Positions 41,985 through 46,373 of a DNA stretch of 46,373 nt are shown piece after piece. The stretch's first letter is position 1, and every line of letters begins with the position of its first letter. The notes below the pieces were generated by a model. That model was given only the letters and a program-made list of their open reading frames with translations, did not search any database and was not told the DNA's origin. The position numbers and the translations under genes were made by a program. The DNA is taken from the NCBI GenBank assembly GCA_050246915.1, contig JBFWVD010000043.1, positions 1 through 46,373 of the forward strand, in the 5' to 3' direction. Source of the stretch: JBFWVD01 sp050246915. GTDB lineage: Bacteria; Actinomycetota; Acidimicrobiia; Acidimicrobiales; Ilumatobacteraceae.

Positions 41985-43166
41985 ATGGGTGCATTGATAT
42001 CGACCACGGTGGGTGTCATCGTGGCCGTCGGCGTCCTCGCCGCGTTCTTCACCGGATGCAACCTCGCCGTGAACCGGATGTCCCAGCGATGGGACGATCG
42101 CATCCGGCCGTGGGTGTTCGTCGGTCCGGCCATGCTGTTCTTGTTCATCGGGTTGGTGGTACCGGCCCTTCGCACGATCTATCTGAGCTTCCACGGCGGC
42201 CGGCGGGGCAGCGGCTCGTGGACACTCGAGAACTATCGAACGACCCTCGGTGACGATCGGGTCATCAGCTTTTCGAACATCGGCAACATCTTCACCAGTT
42301 GGCTGTTCATCGCTTCGGTGGCGATGGTGGCCATCGCCGCACTGGCCGCCTGGCTCTCGTCTCGACGACTGAGCGGCGGCGGCAGTGCGGGCCTCGACTT
42401 CTCGGCGCCGTCATCGATGCTGCTCATCACCGCCGCAGTGATCTGCGTGCTCATGGCGATCTTCTCCACCTTGCGCGGCATCATCTGGAACAACCTGTGG
42501 TGGGTGGCGGCGGTGACCGGGCTGTCCACGGTGCTCGGTCTGGGACTGGCCGTGTTGGCCGATCGTTCTCGCAAGGAGACCGCGGCAAAGACGCTCATCT
42601 TCATGCCCATGGCCATCTCGATGGTCGGTGCCGCCATCATCTGGTCGTACATGTACAACATCCCGGTTCGGGGTCAGTCGCCCGGCTTGTTGAACGAGGT
42701 TCTCAGCTGGTTCGGCGTGAAGCCGGTGGACTTCCTGCGCGACAACGACATCATCCCGTGGAACAACTTCTTCATCATGATCATCATGATCTGGATCCAG
42801 ACCGGCTTCGCCATGGTGGTGCTGTCGGCAGCCATCAAGTCGGTTCCCGCTGAGCTCACCGAAGCAGCGCAGGTCGACGGCGCCAACGACGTCCAAGTCT
42901 TCTGGCGAATCACGGTTCCACAGATCGTCCCGACCATCGTGGTGGTCGTCACGACGACCGCCGTCACGGTGATGAAGATCTTCGACCTCGTGAAGGCCAC
43001 GACCAACGGCAACTTCGGCACCGACGTGTTGGCGAACCGCATGTACGACAACCTGCGAGACGGAAACTTCACACTGTCGAGCACGTTCGCCGTCATCATC
43101 TTGGTGCTGGTGATGCCCGTGATGATCTTCAACTTCCGGCGTGGTCAGAAGGAGGTGGCCCGATGA
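41985..43166 (+). CDS. aglF: alpha-glucoside ABC transporter permease
   Basis: 393-aa inner-membrane permease of the MalF-like group, with about eight helices including an N-terminal helix (VGVIVAVGVLAAFFTG) before the usual core. The loop that docks the ATPase is EAAQVDGANDVQVFWRITVP (near residue 300). FDLVKATTNGNFGTDVLANRMY is typical of AglF. GAGAGGA lies seven bases before the ATG. Its stop overlaps the ATG of the next permease (ATGA). Together with AglG it forms the heterodimeric channel. Confidence 0.9.
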   Translation: MGALISTTVGVIVAVGVLAAFFTGCNLAVNRMSQRWDDRIRPWVFVGPAMLFLFIGLVVPALRTIYLSFHGGRRGSGSWTLENYRTTLGDDRVISFSNIGNIFTSWLFIASVAMVAIAALAAWLSSRRLSGGGSAGLDFSAPSSMLLITAAVICVLMAIFSTLRGIIWNNLWWVAAVTGLSTVLGLGLAVLADRSRKETAAKTLIFMPMAISMVGAAIIWSYMYNIPVRGQSPGLLNEVLSWFGVKPVDFLRDNDIIPWNNFFIMIIMIWIQTGFAMVVLSAAIKSVPAELTEAAQVDGANDVQVFWRITVPQIVPTIVVVVTTTAVTVMKIFDLVKATTNGNFGTDVLANRMYDNLRDGNFTLSSTFAVIILVLVMPVMIFNFRRGQKEVAR

Positions 43167-44143
43167 GCTCCAACCCGCCCATCCCTGCCGGGGTGAAGGT
43201 GCAGCGATCGAGCGGACCGGCGGCGCTCGAGCCGGTCGGCGAGCGCACCCATCGCCTCTTGTCCAAGGTGCCGACACCATTGTTGTGGTTGTTGGTCGCG
43301 CTGAGGACACTGCCCACCATCGGGTTGTTGGTGAACTCGTTCCGGCCCCGCGGACCACAGCTGTCGACTGGTTGGTGGACGGCGTTCAAGACCGGCGACT
43401 TCACGCTCGACAACTACGACAAGGCCATCTTCAACCCACCCGGCGGCTACATCTCCTTCGGCCGTGCGCTCATCAACTCGTTCGCCATCGCCATCCCGGC
43501 CACCATCGTGCCCATCCTCATCGCCGCCGCGGCGGCGTATGCGTTCGCCTGGATCCCGTTCAAGGGGCGCAGCTGGCTGTTCATCACGACGGTGGCGCTC
43601 ATGGCCATCCCGTTGCAGATGACGTTCGTCCCGTTGTTGCAGCTGTACAACAATGGTGCGCACCTCACCATCTTCGGCACGACGATCCCGTTGTTCCCCG
43701 ACCTGAACCTGGTGAACAAGCCGATCTCGGTGTGGCTCACCCACACCGCGCTGGGCTTGCCGCTCGCCATCTTCCTGCTGCACAACTACATCTCGTCGTT
43801 GCCCGGTGACGTGTTCGAGGCAGCAACAATTGACGGTGCCAACCACTTCGGAATCTTCTGGCGCATCGTGCTCCCGCTCAGCAAGCCGGCGCTCGCCGCG
43901 TTCGCCATCTTCCAGTTCCTGTGGGTGTGGAACGACTATCTGGTGGCGCTCATCTTCTTGTCCCAGAACCCGAAGGCGAGCCCGCTCACCATCCAACTCG
44001 TGAACCTCGTGACCTCGAAAGGCCAAGGGACCGAGTTGCTCCCGGCGGCCGCGTTCGTGTCGATCGTCGTCCCGTTGATCATCTTCTTCTCGCTGCAGCG
44101 ATACTTCGTACGGGGCCTTCTCGCCGGCTCCGTCAAGGGCTAG
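43163..44143 (+). CDS. aglG: alpha-glucoside ABC transporter permease
   Basis: 326-aa MalG-like permease with six core helices. The EAA loop reads EAATIDGANHFGIFWRIVLP (about residues 219-238). The N-terminus carries a cytoplasmic extension of about 35 residues. PLQMTFVPLLQLYNN and the C-terminal QRYFVRGLLAGSVKG are classic for the second sugar permease. It is translationally coupled to aglF and ends 12 bp before the ATPase gene. Confidence 0.92.
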   Translation: MSSNPPIPAGVKVQRSSGPAALEPVGERTHRLLSKVPTPLLWLLVALRTLPTIGLLVNSFRPRGPQLSTGWWTAFKTGDFTLDNYDKAIFNPPGGYISFGRALINSFAIAIPATIVPILIAAAAAYAFAWIPFKGRSWLFITTVALMAIPLQMTFVPLLQLYNNGAHLTIFGTTIPLFPDLNLVNKPISVWLTHTALGLPLAIFLLHNYISSLPGDVFEAATIDGANHFGIFWRIVLPLSKPALAAFAIFQFLWVWNDYLVALIFLSQNPKASPLTIQLVNLVTSKGQGTELLPAAAFVSIVVPLIIFFSLQRYFVRGLLAGSVKG

Positions 44144-44155
44144 AGGGGCCCGGCC

Positions 44156-45349
44156 ATGGCAAATGTGACGTTCGATGCCATCAACAAGGTGTACGAGAAC
44201 GGCTTCCACGCCGTGTCCGACCTCTCGCTGCAGGTGAACGACGGCGAGTTCCTCGTCCTCGTCGGCCCGTCGGGGTGTGGCAAGTCCACGGCGCTGCGCA
44301 TGGTGGCCGGCCTCGAGAGCATCTCCTCGGGCGCCCTGTCCATCGGTGACCGTGTGGTCAACGACGTTCATCCGAAGGATCGGGACATCGCCATGGTGTT
44401 CCAGAACTACGCCCTTTATCCGCACATGACCGTGGCTGAGAACATCGGCTTCGCGCTCAAGCTGAAGAAGACACCCAAGGACGAGATCGAACGCCGGGTG
44501 AAGGAAGCATCTCGCATGCTCGAGCTCGACGAGTGGCTGGAACGCAAGCCGGGTCAGCTCTCTGGTGGGCAGCGACAGCGCGTGGCCATGGGGCGCGCCA
44601 TCGTGCGTCGTCCCGCGGTGTTCCTCATGGACGAACCGCTCTCCAACCTCGACGCGAAGCTGCGCGTGCAGATGCGGGCCGACATCGCCAAGCTCCAGCG
44701 CAACCTCGGCGTCACCACCATCTACGTCACGCACGACCAGGTCGAAGCCATGACCATGGGAGATCGCGTCGCCGTGATGCGCAAGGGGATCTTGCAGCAG
44801 GTGGCAACACCGCAGGCGCTCTACGACACACCGCAGAACCTCTTCGTCGCCGCCTTCATCGGTTCGCCGGCCATGAACTTGTTCGAAGCGGAGATCGTCG
44901 ATCGTGGTGGTGAGCTGTGGGCCACCTGCCCCGCGGGGCAGTTGCATCTGTCAGCGGCCTCGGTGGCCAGCCATCCGGCGCTCCGCGGCTATGTCGGTCG
45001 TACCGTGGCGCTCGGCATCCGACCGGAGAACTTGCACGATCCCGCCGAGCGAGCGGGGCATCCCGACGATCAGAAGCTCACCGCCAAGGTCGAGTTGCGT
45101 GAGGCTCTCGGCTCCGACCTCATGGTGCATCTGTCCATGCGCGGTCGGAAGGTCTCAGTGGAGGACGCCCACGGCGGTGGTGACGACACCAGGTCCATTG
45201 CGCTGGCCGACTCGGCCGATTCCGTCGCCGTCGTGGCGCGCTTCGGACCGCGTAGCGCGGTGCGTGATGGCGAGACGGTGGAGTTCGCCGTCGAGACCGA
45301 GCGCCTACACTTCTTCGACCTCGACACCCGTTCTGCGATCTGGGCGTGA
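44156..45349 (+). CDS. aglK: sugar ABC transporter ATP-binding protein (MalK/UgpC/MsmK type)
   Basis: 397 aa. Walker A GPSGCGKST, Q-loop FQNYALYPHMTV, signature LSGGQRQRVAMGRA, Walker B VFLMDEPLSNLD and switch YVTHDQVEAMTMGDR all lie in the first 215 residues. The remaining 180 residues form the regulatory OB-fold (TOBE) domain with IRPENL and a long C-terminal extension (DPAERAGHPDDQK). It energises the AglF-AglG channel. The stop overlaps the GTG of the glucosidase (GTGA). ATPases of this kind are often shared by several sugar importers. Confidence 0.92.
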   Translation: MANVTFDAINKVYENGFHAVSDLSLQVNDGEFLVLVGPSGCGKSTALRMVAGLESISSGALSIGDRVVNDVHPKDRDIAMVFQNYALYPHMTVAENIGFALKLKKTPKDEIERRVKEASRMLELDEWLERKPGQLSGGQRQRVAMGRAIVRRPAVFLMDEPLSNLDAKLRVQMRADIAKLQRNLGVTTIYVTHDQVEAMTMGDRVAVMRKGILQQVATPQALYDTPQNLFVAAFIGSPAMNLFEAEIVDRGGELWATCPAGQLHLSAASVASHPALRGYVGRTVALGIRPENLHDPAERAGHPDDQKLTAKVELREALGSDLMVHLSMRGRKVSVEDAHGGGDDTRSIALADSADSVAVVARFGPRSAVRDGETVEFAVETERLHFFDLDTRSAIWA

Positions 45350-46373
45350 GCGACGGCGGCAACGTCGACGAGCGCGTGGGGTCGCCAGCTCCAACGCCAC
45401 CAGTCAGCGACACGACTCCCCCCGGCCGCGCTGACTGGTGGCGTTGCGCTGTCACGTACCAGGTGTACATACGGTCCTTCGCTGATGCCAACGGTGATGG
45501 CGTTGGTGACGTGAACGGCATCCGATCGCGTCTGGGACATCTGCGCGATCTCGGCGTCGATGCAGTGTGGATCAACCCGTGGTACCCGTCGCCGCAGAAC
45601 GACGGGGGCTACGACGTGGCGGACTATCGCGACATCGAGCCGTTGTTCGGCACGTTGGCCGATGCTCGTGCCCTCATCACCGAGGCCCACGACATGGGCT
45701 TGAAGATCATGCTCGACGTGGTCCCCAACCACACCTCCGATCAACACGCGTGGTTCCGCGCTGCGTTGGTGTCACCACCGGGGTCGCCGGAGCGGCAGCG
45801 CTATCTGTTCCGCGACGGTCGTGGCGCCCACGGCGAGCGTGCGCCGAACGACTGGACGAGCGTGTTCGGGGGGCCGGCATGGACCCAGATCATCGAAGCC
45901 GATGGCCGTCCCGGTCAGTGGTATCTACATCTGTTCGACGTGACACAGCCGGACCTCGATTGGACCCGACCCGAGGTGCGCGCCGAGTTCGAGGACATCT
46001 TGCGTTTCTGGTTCGACGCGGGGGCCGACGGGTTCCGCATCGATGTGGCACACGGATTGATGAAGGATCCGGCACTGCCCGATCTGGGAGCTGAGCACGA
46101 GAGCCCGTTGGTCACGAGCATGCGGCTCGATCATCCTCATTGGGATCGGCCCGAGGTGCACGAGATCTACCGGCGTTGGCGTGCCATTGCCGATTCCTAC
46201 GATCCGCCGCGGGTGTTCGTGGCCGAAGCATGGGTACCGACGCCGCAGCGTTTGGCGGCATACCTCGTGCCCGGTCAGTTGCACACCGCGTTCGACTTCG
46301 ATGTGGTGCGCGCACCGTGGAAGGCGGCCGCGCTCATCGAGACCATCACCTCTTCGCTCGCCAACCACGATCG
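45346..46373 (+). CDS. aglA: GH13 alpha-glucosidase, 3' end outside window
   Basis: Frame open from the GTG at 45346 to the window edge (342 codons visible). The family-13 regions are present: DVVPNHTS (region I), GFRIDVAH with the nucleophile Asp (region II) and FVAEAW with the acid/base Glu (region III). VYQVYIRSFADANGDGVGDVNGI-type opening and INPWYPSPQNDGGYDVADY identify the oligo-1,6-glucosidase/alpha-glucosidase subgroup. No signal peptide, so it cleaves imported alpha-glucosides inside the cell. A Pro/Thr-rich stretch of 28 residues precedes the domain. It overlaps aglK by four bases and completes the uptake-and-hydrolysis operon. Confidence 0.92.
   Translation, partial: MSDGGNVDERVGSPAPTPPVSDTTPPGRADWWRCAVTYQVYIRSFADANGDGVGDVNGIRSRLGHLRDLGVDAVWINPWYPSPQNDGGYDVADYRDIEPLFGTLADARALITEAHDMGLKIMLDVVPNHTSDQHAWFRAALVSPPGSPERQRYLFRDGRGAHGERAPNDWTSVFGGPAWTQIIEADGRPGQWYLHLFDVTQPDLDWTRPEVRAEFEDILRFWFDAGADGFRIDVAHGLMKDPALPDLGAEHESPLVTSMRLDHPHWDRPEVHEIYRRWRAIADSYDPPRVFVAEAWVPTPQRLAAYLVPGQLHTAFDFDVVRAPWKAAALIETITSSLANHD

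Overview
The window is high-GC DNA with frequent GTG (and one TTG) starts. It carries two F420-type luciferase-like monooxygenases, a WS/DGAT acyltransferase, an MFS permease fused to a cyclic-nucleotide-binding domain, and many short-chain dehydrogenases (SDRs). This mix suggests a free-living, metabolically versatile actinobacterium. An acidimicrobial (Ilumatobacter-like) or mycobacterial-type lineage is my inference; there is no rRNA or other marker gene to prove it. I saw no tRNA, rRNA, CRISPR array, transposase or intact mobile element.

Region 1 (1-20.4 kb) is a catabolic block. It holds a left-truncated WS/DGAT, a nitronate monooxygenase-like flavoprotein, a molybdopterin oxidoreductase, an amidohydrolase, an enoyl-CoA hydratase, an SMP-30/PON-like propeller, two luciferase-like monooxygenases, a BKACE/DUF849 beta-keto acid cleavage enzyme, two xylose-isomerase-like TIM barrels, a P2-type ATPase and six SDRs. 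Genes lie in short divergent operons with 4-bp overlaps or gaps under 50 bp. The set fits CoA-dependent breakdown of alicyclic, terpenoid, steroid or similar carbon skeletons, but the substrate cannot be read from sequence.

Region 2 (20.4-24.6 kb) starts with a strong candidate yybP-ykoY (manganese) riboswitch. Its P1 strand can pair instead with a downstream segment that contains the Shine-Dalgarno site of a BaeRF-type (eRF1-like) gene. Directly coupled to that gene is a ChaA-like cation/proton antiporter broken by two frameshifts and an internal deletion. A secreted Ig/cadherin-like protein broken by a stop and a frameshift follows. This stretch is decaying.

Region 3 (24.6-29.5 kb) is a two-gene unit for a cell-surface polymer: a nine-helix membrane protein of unknown family, translationally coupled to a 1311-residue fusion of a GT2 processive glycosyltransferase, an OafA-like acyltransferase-3 and a serine-hydrolase/beta-lactamase-fold domain.

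Region 4 (29.5-36.6 kb) is mixed: a metallophosphoesterase, a second serine hydrolase, MFS-cNMP, a small heat-shock protein behind a catalytically dead tyrosine-recombinase-like protein, a MerR regulator with a leaderless MerR-type promoter and a CxxC membrane protein, an SDR, and a YidB-like protein sharing a bidirectional terminator with that SDR.

Region 5 (36.7-40.0 kb) holds four more SDRs, including a DHRS1-like enzyme, one without any recognisable active site, and one with His/Asn in place of Tyr/Lys. Region 6 (40.0-46.4 kb) is an alpha-glucoside uptake operon, aglE-aglF-aglG-aglK-aglA, with a promoter region carrying two dyads and a large intercistronic hairpin after aglE. It runs off the right edge inside the GH13 alpha-glucosidase.
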